From Lachnotalea sp. AF33-28 (GTDB lineage Bacteria > Bacillota > Clostridia > Lachnospirales > Lachnospiraceae), in contig NZ_QUEE01000015.1 of NCBI RefSeq assembly GCF_003477885.1, positions 1-64,000 on the forward strand: 64,000 bases of DNA. Direction: 5' to 3'. Of the stretch, positions 8,119-16,639 are shown piece after piece. The notes under the pieces were generated by a model, which ran no database searches, was not told the origin of the DNA, and saw only the letters and a program-made list of their open reading frames with translations. The position numbers and the translations under genes were made by a program. Position 1 is the stretch's first letter. Every line of letters begins with the position of its first letter.

Positions 8119-8631
8119 GTGCTCATAGTATACTCCGGTTTTGGTGGGTTTGTCAACCGCAATTTTCTCCCTTTTAACGCGGACACGAAGCTCACGGAAA
8201 AATGTCTTGAGCATCTCGGAGCACTCCTGTTCCAGCACGCCTCTGGTTACCTTGACCCGGTGGTTGAATTCCGGCATTTCCAGCAGATTGAGTATGGAGC
8301 CCGCGCATCCGGCTTTGGGATTCATGCAGCCGATCACCACCTCCGGTATCCTGGCCTGGACGATGGCTCCGGAGCACATCTGGCAGGGTTCCAGGGTCAC
8401 GTACATGACACAGCCCTCCAGCCTCCAGTCTCCGATCACTTTGCCCGCCTTTTTCATAGCCGCAATCTCAGCATGGGAAAATGTGCTTTTATCGGTATTC
8501 CTCCTGTTATATCCTCTCCCGATAATCCTGCCCTGATATACGATCACACATCCGATCGGAACCTCTCCCAGCGCGGCGGCCTTTTTGGCCTGTTTCAGCG
8601 CCTCCCGCATATATTTTTCCTGATCTGTCAT
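8113..8631 (-). CDS. tadA: tRNA-specific adenosine deaminase
   Basis: 172 residues. TadA converts adenosine 34 to inosine in the anticodon of tRNA-Arg(ACG). The zinc deaminase motif is complete: HAE at residues 53-55 (H53 ligand, E55 proton shuttle) and PCQMC with C83 and C86. AAAGGGG lies before the ATG. The last 20 residues are a basic extension encoded by DNA that doubles as the SRP RNA promoter. The symbol is shared by chance with the unrelated Tad pilus ATPase further along this window. Confidence 0.95.
   Translation of the reverse strand: MTDQEKYMREALKQAKKAAALGEVPIGCVIVYQGRIIGRGYNRRNTDKSTFSHAEIAAMKKAGKVIGDWRLEGCVMYVTLEPCQMCSGAIVQARIPEVVIGCMNPKAGCAGSILNLLEMPEFNHRVKVTRGVLEQECSEMLKTFFRELRVRVKREKIAVDKPTKTGVYYEHP
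8127..8156 (-). promoter_or_regulatory. SRP RNA promoter inside the 3' end of tadA
   Basis: TTGACA (8151-8156), an 18-bp spacer and TATACT (8127-8132) on the minus strand. It lies wholly within the last codons of tadA and just upstream of the SRP RNA, so the RNA can be made independently of tadA. Confidence 0.82.
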
Positions 8632-8824
8632 GCATATACCCCTTTCACCGATCTCCCAGCAGCGCAGCTATGCGAAAAACATCTTGTGCCTGGGTAGATT
8701 TTGTTGTAATCTATAATTAACTGCGCAGATGCAATCTGCCTGATCATAAAATTATTGAAGCTGTGTCAAACCCTGTGATTGCCCAAGGGCATCACTATTA
8801 TAGAGGAACTAAAGGAGGATACCA

Positions 8825-9916
8825 ATGGCCCCGATTACAAACGATACTGTGGCCTTTCTTCAGGAAGCGAAAGCCGCCTTAACAGAGCTTGAAGAGTTAA
8901 AAAACCGGCATCACGAACTGGAGATCACGGAAAAACGGCTGGAGAAGACTCTGCTGGCCGAAAAAAAGGCTGTGGATGACAACATCGAGCTGACCGTCCG
9001 TGAGCGCAAGGAGCAGATCAGCAGCACTTATGATAAAGAAATACGCGGCGACCAGGAAAAGCTCCGAAAGCTTAACGCCAAACGGGAAAAAGCGAAAGCG
9101 AGAGGAATCCGCGGACGCATAGAAGATGAGACAGCCGACCTGCATGAAGAAAACCGCAGGCTCATGGTTGAGACCAAGACCCTGTTCCGCAAGAACAAGG
9201 TTCCGTCTTTCTGCAATACCTATCTTTACTATGCCCTGTTTTTCACCAAAACTGCGCGGGAATTCCTGACCCTGTTCATTGCCGCTCTGATCTGTTTTCT
9301 GGGCATTCCCTGCGGCGTTTACTATGTGATTCCCCAGCGCCAGCCCTGGTACCTGATTGTCATATACTTTGCCACAATTGTGCTCTTTGGCGGCGGTTAC
9401 CTGATGATCTCCAACAAAACCAAGATGCGCTATCTATCCATCCTTAAAGAAGGGCGCAAAAACCGCACGCTGATCCGCCTGAACAATAAGAAAATCAAAT
9501 CCATAACAAGTTCTATCCAGTCAGACCGAAACGAGGACTTTTACAATCTGGATAAATATGACCGCGGTATCGCACAGATCCAGCAGGAGCTGGACGATAT
9601 CGCCAGCCGCAAGAAAGAAGCGCTGTATACATTTGAAAATGACACCCGGCTAAGGATCGCCGATGAGATACGCGGCAACAACGAAGCAAGGCTGACCAGC
9701 CTGAAGCAGAGGCTGAACGAAGCAGCGGCGGAGGGCAGGGATACCGACAGTATGATCAAAACCCTCACCATCACGATAGCGGATGACTATGAATCCTATA
9801 TCGGCAAAGAATTTATGACCTTTGACGGTCTGGACCGCCTGACCCGCATATTTGAAAACGGTCAGGCCGCCAATATGACGGAAGCATTGGAGGTCGCCCG
9901 CAGCACCAGGGAATAG
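8825..9916 (+). CDS. Coiled-coil protein with two central membrane segments
   Basis: 363 residues, family not recognised. Residues 10-130 and about 210-320 are strongly charged heptad-like helices. Two hydrophobic segments near 147-168 and 176-195 are separated by a short loop, so both coiled coils probably face the cytoplasm. AAAGGAGG precedes the start. It is monocistronic on the plus strand and converges on the NrdG-like gene with a 2-bp gap. A dyad (GTGAT.GCCC / GGGC.ATCAC, 8775-8795) lies 30 bp before the start and may be an operator. A scaffold or membrane-organising role is only a guess. Confidence 0.7.
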   Translation: MAPITNDTVAFLQEAKAALTELEELKNRHHELEITEKRLEKTLLAEKKAVDDNIELTVRERKEQISSTYDKEIRGDQEKLRKLNAKREKAKARGIRGRIEDETADLHEENRRLMVETKTLFRKNKVPSFCNTYLYYALFFTKTAREFLTLFIAALICFLGIPCGVYYVIPQRQPWYLIVIYFATIVLFGGGYLMISNKTKMRYLSILKEGRKNRTLIRLNNKKIKSITSSIQSDRNEDFYNLDKYDRGIAQIQQELDDIASRKKEALYTFENDTRLRIADEIRGNNEARLTSLKQRLNEAAAEGRDTDSMIKTLTITIADDYESYIGKEFMTFDGLDRLTRIFENGQAANMTEALEVARSTRE

Positions 9917-9918
9917 AG

Positions 9919-10605
9919 CTAATCTATTCCCCTTAATTTTACGTGGGGCACATATGGCTTTACGTATTTGGCGTACAGCTGCATCTCCAGCTTGGACGGC
10001 GTTTCGAAATAGTGGTTTGGCACCTGTTCTGAGTCTTTAAATGCCTGCAGGTAGTAGGCGCTGCAACCTTCCAGCCATTTCCCGATCGCCGGAAAGTCTT
10101 CTTTTTCATGCAGCCCCTTCACCACCGTGGTTCGGAATTCATAAGCGGTATCTCCGGCTTTAAGCAGCTCCACGCTCTCTTCGATCTTGTCTAAATCCAA
10201 GTGAACGAGCCCGCAGGCCTTCGCATAATTTTCCCTGGAGGATTTTATATCCATAGCCACATAGTCCACCAGCCTTTCGCTGCAGAGCTCGGCGAGCACA
10301 TCCGGACGGTAACCGTTTGTATCCAGTTTTACTTCCAGTCCCATATCCTTTACAGCCATAATAAATTCTTTCAGTCCGGACTGCAAAGTGGGCTCCCCTC
10401 CGGTGATGCAGACGCCTTCCAGAATCCTGGAACGTTTTCTCAAGAATGTCAGTATCTCATCCTCCAGCATAAACACTTTTGGCTGGATCAAATCGCTGTT
10501 ATGGCAAAATGGACATCGAAAATTGCATCCGCCGGTGAATACAGTGGCCGCCACGTGCCCGGGATAATCCAGCAGCGTGGTTTTCTGCAGTCCGCAAAAT
10601 TTCAT
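9919..10605 (-). CDS. nrdG: Radical SAM activase, NrdG-like (anaerobic ribonucleotide reductase activating protein)
   Basis: About 228 residues. Radical SAM enzymes of this type install a glycyl radical on the anaerobic class III ribonucleotide reductase. The cluster motif CNFRCPFC gives C27, C31 and C34, and GGEPT at about 69-73 is the SAM-binding motif. The start is the inner ATG (MKFCGLQKTT), which has GGGG seven bases upstream; the outer ATG lacks a ribosome site. No nrdD is in the window, so the partner is inferred from family similarity alone; other glycyl-radical activases look alike. Confidence 0.75.
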   Translation of the reverse strand: MKFCGLQKTTLLDYPGHVAATVFTGGCNFRCPFCHNSDLIQPKVFMLEDEILTFLRKRSRILEGVCITGGEPTLQSGLKEFIMAVKDMGLEVKLDTNGYRPDVLAELCSERLVDYVAMDIKSSRENYAKACGLVHLDLDKIEESVELLKAGDTAYEFRTTVVKGLHEKEDFPAIGKWLEGCSAYYLQAFKDSEQVPNHYFETPSKLEMQLYAKYVKPYVPHVKLRGID

Positions 10606-10747
10606 TTGTTTTCCCCTTTTCATATATGGATCGTATCATATAACGGTTCACTGTCTGGCGACAGCTATGCAAACAGTATTATTATAGCACAAAGTGTAAA
10701 CAAAATGGATCATAAAATGGGGATCATAAAATGGAAACCGATTACGC

Positions 10748-10776
10748 TTGCCTGTCCCGGGCCGCAATGATATAAT
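10748..10776 (+). promoter_or_regulatory. Promoter for the 89-residue protein gene
   Basis: TTGCCT (10748-10753), a 17-bp spacer and TATAAT (10771-10776) on the plus strand, 45 bp before the start codon at 10822. Confidence 0.65.
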
Positions 10777-10821
10777 CGGCATGTACAAAAGGAATTTGCA
10801 TTTGAAAGGATATTTGATAAT

Positions 10822-11091
10822 ATGTTTCGTTTATGGGGAAAAATTTTTAAAGATAATCATCTGATAAAGGATACCGTTATATATGACGGCAGCACAAAGC
10901 TGAACCGGACCCGTAAAGTGTTCGCCGGGCTGGAGCAGATCTGCCATGAATTCGATTTGGGAAATCCGATTTGGCTGGATAAGAACATCGATGAATTCAA
11001 ACGCCAGTCCAAGACACGTTTTTATCAGGACAGCTTTATTGAATCCGTTGATTTTGACTTTCTGGAAATTCATGTGATCGAAGAAGATTAG
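10822..11091 (+). CDS. Small conserved-looking protein of unknown function
   Basis: 89 residues, no family recognised. It is hydrophilic with no membrane segment or cysteine motif besides a single Cys. The alternation of charged and aromatic residues (FRLWGKIFKDNHLIKDTVIY) suggests a small alpha/beta fold. Its own promoter lies upstream and a strong terminator downstream, so it is a single-gene unit, which supports it being real. Confidence 0.6.
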   Translation: MFRLWGKIFKDNHLIKDTVIYDGSTKLNRTRKVFAGLEQICHEFDLGNPIWLDKNIDEFKRQSKTRFYQDSFIESVDFDFLEIHVIEED

Positions 11092-11143
11092 GCCGTTAAA
11101 TGGCGGGAAAGCATTTTCCAGGCACTTCCCATGTACGTACGGT

Positions 11144-11184
11144 AAACGCCCTCTCACAGGACTGGTATGAGAGGGCGTTTTTTT
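11144..11184 (+). terminator. Rho-independent terminator
   Basis: A 12-bp stem (AACGCCCTCTCA/TGAGAGGGCGTT) followed by TTTTTTT on the plus strand. It ends the 89-residue protein's transcript and may also help to stop pgi transcription from the other side. Confidence 0.9.
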
Positions 11185-11313
11185 ATTCAATAATGGTTCC
11201 CTGCGCTGCGCTTGGCGGCAGGATTCACCTAAATGCGTGCAAAGCACACCTTTGTTCTTGCAGGAGCTGATCTCACAGGAACCTCTGTCCCGCAGTCAAC
11301 CCGATATTCAGTT

Positions 11314-12663
11314 TTATAATCTCTTTAACAGCTCTTCCCGTTCCTTCTCATATCCGGGTTTGCCAAGCAGGGCGAACATGTTCTTCTTGTAGCTTTCCAC
11401 ACCTGGCTGGTCAAAGGGATTTACTCCCAGCAGGTAGCCGCTGACGCCGCAGGCAAACTCAAAGAAATAAAACAGCTGTCCCAAGCAGAACGCATTCTGC
11501 TCCGGTATATGTACCATCAGGTTCGGAACCTGGCCGTCCGTATGTGCCAGGATCGTCCCGTTCATTGCGCTCTTATTAACAAAATCAACTGATTTGCCGG
11601 CCAGATAATTTAATCCGTCCAGATCCACCTCTTCCTCTTCGAGAATTAATTCGCAAGAGGACTTCTCCACATTCAGAACGGTTTCAAACATGATTCTGGC
11701 GCCGTCCTGGATAAACTGTCCCATGGAATGCAGATCCGTAGTGAGGTCTACGGCCGCCGGGAGAATACCTTTTTTGTCTTTTCCCTCGCTCTCACCGTAT
11801 AACTGCTTCCACCATTCCGACACATAGTGCAGACTGGGTTCATAGTTCGCTACGATTTCCACAGATTTTCCTTTTCTAAGAAGAATATTGCGGATGGCTG
11901 CATACTTCAGCGCATCATTATCCGCAAAAGGGGCCTCCAGGGCTGTCTTTCTGGCGGCTGCCGCACCTTCCATCAGCGCATCGATGTCTGCACCGCTGAC
12001 TGCGATGGGCAGCAAACCTACGGCCGTCAGTACGGAGAAGCGTCCTCCTACGTCATCCGGCACTACGAATGTCTCATAACCCTCTTCCGTTGCAAGCTTC
12101 TTCAAGGCTCCGCGCGCCTTGTCGGTAGTTGCATAGATTCTCTTTGCGGCCTCTTCCTTTCCATACTTTTCGATCAGCATCTTCTTAAAAACACGGAACG
12201 CGATCGCCGGCTCTGTGGTGGTGCCGGATTTGGAAATTACATTTACAGAAAAATCTTTATCTTTTAAAACATCTTTCAAATGAGTGATATACGTACTGCT
12301 GATGCTGTTGCCTACAAAATAAATCTCAGGTGTTTTGCGGACTTCTTTGGATACACAGTTGTAAAAGCTGTGGTTTAAAAACTCAATCGCGGCCCTGGCG
12401 CCAAGATAGGAACCGCCGATACCAATTACCAGCAGCACATCTGAATCCTCTTTAATTCTGTCCGCCGCTTTTTTAATCCTGTCAAACTCTTCTTTGTCAT
12501 AGTTCACAGGAAGATCGATCCAGCCCAGAAAATCATTTCCCGCGCCCTGTTTCGATACCAGCGTTTCCTTTGCATCTGCTACCAGCTTCTCCATATAGCC
12601 AATTTCCGCCTCTGAAATGAACGGTTTTGTTTTGGAATAATCAAATCTGACAACTTGTCCCAT
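11314..12663 (-). CDS. pgi: Glucose-6-phosphate isomerase
   Basis: 449 residues, the usual length for the Gram-positive type. It interconverts glucose 6-phosphate and fructose 6-phosphate. Seen: the phosphosugar-binding VIGIGGSYLGARAA and ISKSGTTTEPA, the first signature VGGRFSVLTAVGLLP, and the second near FEFACGVSGYLLGVNPFDQP with the QPGVE end. It has its own promoter upstream at 12743-12771. Confidence 0.97.
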   Translation of the reverse strand: MGQVVRFDYSKTKPFISEAEIGYMEKLVADAKETLVSKQGAGNDFLGWIDLPVNYDKEEFDRIKKAADRIKEDSDVLLVIGIGGSYLGARAAIEFLNHSFYNCVSKEVRKTPEIYFVGNSISSTYITHLKDVLKDKDFSVNVISKSGTTTEPAIAFRVFKKMLIEKYGKEEAAKRIYATTDKARGALKKLATEEGYETFVVPDDVGGRFSVLTAVGLLPIAVSGADIDALMEGAAAARKTALEAPFADNDALKYAAIRNILLRKGKSVEIVANYEPSLHYVSEWWKQLYGESEGKDKKGILPAAVDLTTDLHSMGQFIQDGARIMFETVLNVEKSSCELILEEEEVDLDGLNYLAGKSVDFVNKSAMNGTILAHTDGQVPNLMVHIPEQNAFCLGQLFYFFEFACGVSGYLLGVNPFDQPGVESYKKNMFALLGKPGYEKEREELLKRL

Positions 12664-12742
12664 GATTTATCTCCTTTTCTCATGATTTTATGGCACGCCA
12701 TACTCCGGCAAAAATGCCCGTCAATACATCGATTCTGGTTTT

Positions 12743-12771
12743 ATTATAGCGAATCCGGCCGCCATAATCAA
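12743..12771 (-). promoter_or_regulatory. pgi promoter
   Basis: TTGATT (12766-12771), a 17-bp spacer and TATAAT (12743-12748) on the minus strand, 80 bp before the pgi start. Confidence 0.7.
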
Positions 12772-12866
12772 GCTTATTTACGATGCAAATCCGCATATAT
12801 ACCGGACATGCCGATCAGCCGGCTGTCAGTCATACAGATGCAAATCTACGGCAATATCCTGCCGCT

Positions 12867-13595
12867 TTACGACAGATATTCTTTTATGATATCCCCAATC
12901 AGTTTTTCCTCCTCCGGCGTGAATTTCAGTTCGGCTCTCCGGCTCTCTTCCCGCTCCCTGCCAGCAGCAATCCGGTCCAGACTCTGCTTTAGATATTCAA
13001 TCTCCTTCTTGCGCTCTTCAGCCGCCGGATCTGTTTTCTCCTTCTCTTCCTCTGTCTCCAACACGGCATTTTCCTGATTGCCCGTCTGCAGCCGGGCTAC
13101 CACCGTGTTTTCAAAATAATCCTCTATAGAAACAAGAAACTGCCGCTTTTTCCCCCTTACACCGGTTAATAAATAAAACCATGCCGGCGCGAAGCTTGAC
13201 AGTAATCCTGCTGCAACATATAAGGCGGTCATTTCGGGACTGATTCCAGAGAAAAACCCCGCGGCCGCAAGAACCGAGCCTGCCAGGAAGCACAGCATCG
13301 CGGCTTGTCCGCATGCCCGCTCCCATCGGTACAGACTTATTCCAAATGTTCGGCTTTGGTACACCTGCCTTTCCAAAAAGGCCCTGATATTTTGTATACC
13401 TCCGCTTACTCTGTATGTATTTTCAAATTTTACTTTTAACTGCAGCAGAAATTTATTTCTCGTATCCGGCATTGATCTGCATTGCCGAAACAGTTTCCGA
13501 TAGCCATGCGCTCCGATCAGCGCTGCCAGGATTCCCAATATACTCACTGCTGCCAAACCATAAAGTGCCCATCCATTTTCCAAAAATTCTAACAT
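12867..13595 (-). CDS. Membrane protein of unknown function
   Basis: 242 residues, not recognised. Three hydrophobic segments appear: residues 8-27 (WALYGLAAVSILGILAALIG), about 96-115 and about 121-142. The C-terminal 70 residues are a charged helix rich in Glu and Lys, likely a coiled coil in the cytoplasm. The first segment is followed by a basic stretch of about 60 residues. It stands alone between pgi and mtnN. I recall similar uncharacterised proteins in Lachnospiraceae, but no function can be assigned. Confidence 0.65.
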   Translation of the reverse strand: MLEFLENGWALYGLAAVSILGILAALIGAHGYRKLFRQCRSMPDTRNKFLLQLKVKFENTYRVSGGIQNIRAFLERQVYQSRTFGISLYRWERACGQAAMLCFLAGSVLAAAGFFSGISPEMTALYVAAGLLSSFAPAWFYLLTGVRGKKRQFLVSIEDYFENTVVARLQTGNQENAVLETEEEKEKTDPAAEERKKEIEYLKQSLDRIAAGREREESRRAELKFTPEEEKLIGDIIKEYLS

Positions 13596-13766
13596 AAAAA
13601 TACTCCCTCCTGTTGTTTCCAGATTTTTACAGACATTATATACTCATTGTCCGGATTTGGAAAGAGAGAAGAGAGTAAAATCGTTCGACACGTTTGTCGT
13701 ATTTTGTCCGCCCGGATTTTATCCAGGCGGATCCGCTTGTTCCGTTGCTTCGCAGGATAGACACTG

Positions 13767-14468
13767 TCAGGAGAAAAACGCCCGCTCTGCGATTCCGATT
13801 ATCAGGCGGATGCTGTGCTCAATCGCCTTGGCTTCAAATGTCTCATAATCCATATTGGCACTGTCGTCCGCTTTGTCCGATATCGCTCTGACCACCAGAT
13901 ATGGTATGTGGTTTAAATAGGCGGCCTGTGCTATAGCTGCGCCCTCCATCTCGGTACAGTAGCCGCCGAAATGTTCTGCCAGCCACTCCTTCTTCGCCTT
14001 ATCCGAGATGAACTGATCACCGCTGACCACCCTGCCTACAAATACGTGTATATCGGGATTGACTGTTTCACAGGCTTCCTTAGCCGTCCTTATCAGCTTT
14101 TCATCTGCCGGAAAAACTGAGACATCCATCTGCGGTATGATGCCCGGTTCGTAACCAAAACCTGTCGCATCCATATCATGCTGCAGGGCATCTTTAGAGA
14201 GAACAATATCTCCAATATCGATCTTTGCCTGCAGGGAACCTGCAATTCCGGTATTAATAATCGCGTTCACCCGAAACACGTCCGCCAGTATCTGCGTACA
14301 GACAGCAGCGTTCACCTTACCTATGCCGCTTTTCACAACCACCGTCGGTTTCCCGCACAGCTGTCCCTGATAAAAATCCATACCGGCTCTGGAAGTGACA
14401 GTCACCCCTGTCATGTGCGCCTTAATTCCCGCAACTTCCTGATCCATAGCTCCTATTATTCCCAGCAT
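13767..14468 (-). CDS. mtnN: 5'-methylthioadenosine/S-adenosylhomocysteine nucleosidase
   Basis: 233 residues. It splits methylthioadenosine and S-adenosylhomocysteine to adenine and the thioribose products, clearing by-products of SAM use. Visible: the N-terminal GIIGAMDQE with the catalytic acid E11, the NTGIAGSL phosphate loop, TEMEGAA with the ribose-binding glutamates, and the catalytic Asp in RAISDKADD. The ATG at 14468 follows AGGAGG by six bases. A 31-bp palindromic insertion lies in its leader. Confidence 0.95.
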   Translation of the reverse strand: MLGIIGAMDQEVAGIKAHMTGVTVTSRAGMDFYQGQLCGKPTVVVKSGIGKVNAAVCTQILADVFRVNAIINTGIAGSLQAKIDIGDIVLSKDALQHDMDATGFGYEPGIIPQMDVSVFPADEKLIRTAKEACETVNPDIHVFVGRVVSGDQFISDKAKKEWLAEHFGGYCTEMEGAAIAQAAYLNHIPYLVVRAISDKADDSANMDYETFEAKAIEHSIRLIIGIAERAFFS

Positions 14469-14534
14469 AACATTTCCTCCTGATATCGCATACATTAATT
14501 ATGTAGAGCTTTCAGCCAAAACCTTAGGTTACAG

Positions 14535-14565
14535 GTTACCGTTCACGGCTGCCGTAAACAGTAAC
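14535..14565. mobile_element. 31-bp palindromic element with 8-bp direct repeats
   Basis: Ends GTTACCGTTCACGG and CCGTAAACAGTAAC form 14-bp inverted repeats with two mismatches. The flanks are GGTTACAG (14527-14534) and TGTTACAG (14566-14573), 7 of 8 identical. The ends match those of the elements at 35304, 41884 and 61852, so it is probably the smallest, internally deleted member of that family. It lies in the mtnN leader. Confidence 0.65.
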
Positions 14566-14591
14566 TGTTACAGTCCGGCAATACATACCTT

Positions 14592-14634
14592 ATTATATAC
14601 AACAATTGCGCAAAAAGCAAATTTGTGATATAAA
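14592..14634. promoter_or_regulatory. Overlapping divergent promoters (mtnN and TSCPD-murG)
   Basis: Minus strand: TTGCTT (14615-14620), 17 bp, TATAAT (14592-14597) towards mtnN. Plus strand: TTGCGC (14606-14611), 17 bp, TATAAA (14629-14634) towards the TSCPD gene. The two overlap, so polymerase can probably use only one at a time. Confidence 0.65.
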
Positions 14635-14713
14635 AGAAAGGATACGGCAAGATGACCGGGGTAAGGAGACAGAATAGCAATGCGCGGAATAAAGCGCAGG
14701 AATGGAGGAAAAG

Positions 14714-14959
14714 ATGAACTATAAGACAAGCGGAGTATGTTCCAGTCAGATTACCTTTGACGTAAAGGACAATAAAGTAGTGAATGTGCATTTTATCGGA
14801 GGCTGTTCAGGCAACACACAGGGTATCGCCAAACTCGTGGAGGGAATGGATATCGATGACGCCATTTCCCGTATGGAAGGCATCCGCTGCGGCATGAAGG
14901 GAACATCATGCCCCGATCAGCTCGCATGTGCGCTGAAAAAATTTAAACAGGCGAAATAA
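14714..14959 (+). CDS. TSCPD domain protein (TIGR03905 family)
   Basis: 81 residues from the ATG after GGAGGAAAAG. It has the diagnostic TSCPDQLACAL near the C-terminus and the GGCSGNTQGI and IRCGMKG stretches typical of the small TIGR03905 proteins. The TSCPD domain also occurs at the end of some class II (B12) ribonucleotide reductases, so a link with nucleotide reduction or metal binding is possible but unproven. Four or five cysteines are conserved-looking. It is 13 bp upstream of murG in one unit. Confidence 0.85.
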   Translation: MNYKTSGVCSSQITFDVKDNKVVNVHFIGGCSGNTQGIAKLVEGMDIDDAISRMEGIRCGMKGTSCPDQLACALKKFKQAK

Positions 14960-14972
14960 TTCGGAGGCTCTT

Positions 14973-16043
14973 ATGAAAAAAGTTCTGTTAACCGGAGGCG
15001 GTACAGCCGGCCATGTTACGCCGAATCTGGCACTGGTCCCCAAATTGAAAGAAGCTGGTTTTAGTATATCTTATGTAGGATCCTATCAAGGGATTGAGAA
15101 AGAACTTGTGGAAAAGGCCGGAATCCCTTATCAGGGGATCTCCTCCGGGAAATTGCGCAGATACTTTGATATAAAGAATTTTACAGATCCCTTCAGGGTC
15201 ATAAAGGGTTTCTCCGAAGCATCCGCCCTGATAAAAAAGCAAAGACCGGATGCGGTATTTTCGAAGGGAGGATTTGTGGCTGTGCCTGTGGTGCTCGCCG
15301 CAAAAAAGCATAAAATACCGGTTATCATCCACGAATCCGATATGACACCCGGCCTGGCCAATAAGCTTTGTATGAAGGCTGCGTCCAAAATCTGCTGTAA
15401 TTTCCCGGAAACGCTGCAGTATCTGCCGAAGGACAAGGCAGTGCTCACCGGTTGTCCGATCCGAGCGGAACTTCTGTCCGGAAACAGGCTGGCAGGGCTG
15501 CGACTAAGCGGTCTCTCTCCAGACAAACCCGTATTGCTCATCATCGGCGGCAGCCTGGGCTCCGTTAAGGTTAATACGGCCGTCCGGCAAATCCTCCCGC
15601 GCCTGTTAAAGGACTTTCAGATCGTCCACTTATGCGGCAGGGGAAATCTGGATGAAAGCCTTAAGAATACCGCCGGGTATGTTCAGTATGAATATGTAGG
15701 TGAACCTCTGAAGGATCTGTTTGCAATGGCGGATATAGTTATATCTCGGGCGGGTGCCAATGCGATCTGTGAACTTCTCGCTTTGAAAAAACCGGCTCTG
15801 CTGATCCCGCTGTCCGCTCAGGCAAGCAGGGGGGATCAGATTCTTAACGCGAAGTCGTTTGCCAAACAGGGCTTTGCCAAGCTGATGGAGGAAGAGGAGC
15901 TTACAGACGAACGTCTTCTTGAACAGATTAAGGAGCTGTACAGTAACAGAGCATCTTATATAGAAGCGATGGAAAAAAGCCGCCAGAGCAGTGCTGTTGA
16001 CATGATTGTCGATCTTCTGACCGGTCTGGTAAGCGGTTCATAA
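14973..16043 (+). CDS. murG: MurG, lipid II-forming N-acetylglucosamine transferase
   Basis: 356 residues. MurG adds GlcNAc to lipid I at the inner membrane face to make lipid II. GT28 features are the GGGTAGHVTP loop (residues 8-17), the HESDMTPGLANK region, the IGGSLGS loop opening the C-terminal domain, and SRAGANAICELLALKKPALL followed by SRGDQ for UDP-GlcNAc. It sits outside a division/cell wall cluster, with the TSCPD gene; RBS CGGAGG. Confidence 0.95.
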   Translation: MKKVLLTGGGTAGHVTPNLALVPKLKEAGFSISYVGSYQGIEKELVEKAGIPYQGISSGKLRRYFDIKNFTDPFRVIKGFSEASALIKKQRPDAVFSKGGFVAVPVVLAAKKHKIPVIIHESDMTPGLANKLCMKAASKICCNFPETLQYLPKDKAVLTGCPIRAELLSGNRLAGLRLSGLSPDKPVLLIIGGSLGSVKVNTAVRQILPRLLKDFQIVHLCGRGNLDESLKNTAGYVQYEYVGEPLKDLFAMADIVISRAGANAICELLALKKPALLIPLSAQASRGDQILNAKSFAKQGFAKLMEEEELTDERLLEQIKELYSNRASYIEAMEKSRQSSAVDMIVDLLTGLVSGS

Positions 16044-16061
16044 TCCCGCCTTTGTTTCGAG

Positions 16062-16103
16062 GGCGCCTCCTGTCAGTCTTAAGGCAGGAGGCGCCTTCTT
16101 TCC
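16062..16103. terminator. Terminator between convergent murG and HIT gene
   Basis: GGCGCCTCCTG / CAGGAGGCGCC 11-bp perfect stem followed by TTCTTT on the plus strand. It lies between two convergent genes and may serve both. Confidence 0.85.
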
Positions 16104-16105
16104 GC

Positions 16106-16531
16106 TTAAAGGCTGGCGATCGCTTCCTTGATCCTGCCTGCCGTCTCCTTTAGTTCTTCCGGAGCCGCTTCCTGGGGCTCCCATGACACAATCGACGGAC
16201 CGCCTTCATATCTGGGAATGATGTGAATATGAAAATGCCTCACCGTCTGTCCCGCGGCCTCACCGTTATTCTGTACCACGTTAAAGCCGGCACATCCCAG
16301 CGCCTTTATCATGGCCTTTCCCACCCTGGCAGCCAAAGGCAGCGCGCGCGCCGCAACAGCTTCATCCAGTTCCAGTATATCTGCATAATGCTCCTTCGGC
16401 AATATCAGTGCATGTCCTTTGGATGCCGGCCCCAGATCCAAAATAACACGAAACATTTCGTCCTCATAAACCGTTGAAGACGGTATTTGCCCGTCCGCAA
16501 TCTTGCAAAAAATACATCCGCTGTCCCTCAT
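16106..16531 (-). CDS. HIT family protein (histidine triad hydrolase)
   Basis: 141 residues. Histidine triad proteins hydrolyse nucleoside phosphoramidates or dinucleotides. The triad is HFHIHIIPR near residue 98, with a preceding NNGEAAGQTVRH loop. The N-terminal CIFCKIADGQIPSS CxxC pair is usual for the HIT/Hint branch and can bind zinc. The ATG follows AGGAGGTTTATGCC. Its own promoter is at 16569-16597. Substrate unknown. Confidence 0.93.
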   Translation of the reverse strand: MRDSGCIFCKIADGQIPSSTVYEDEMFRVILDLGPASKGHALILPKEHYADILELDEAVAARALPLAARVGKAMIKALGCAGFNVVQNNGEAAGQTVRHFHIHIIPRYEGGPSIVSWEPQEAAPEELKETAGRIKEAIASL

Positions 16532-16568
16532 GGCATAAACCTCCTACTATTTCTTATTTATTCTGTTA

Positions 16569-16597
16569 AATATACGCAATAATTGACCGGCTGTCAA
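16569..16597 (-). promoter_or_regulatory. HIT gene promoter
   Basis: TTGACA (16592-16597), a 17-bp spacer and TATATT (16569-16574) on the minus strand. A short dyad ATTGAC/GTCAAT overlaps the -35 element. Confidence 0.72.
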
Positions 16598-16639
16598 TCT
16601 TTCATCCGGCAATTTCTTAACAGTCTGGGCTGCGGTATG

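Noticed and set aside
13690..13760. Hairpin CGGATTTTATCCAGGCGGATCCG region near mtnN as a further repeat copy
   Set aside because: It shares no clear core with the three repeat families.
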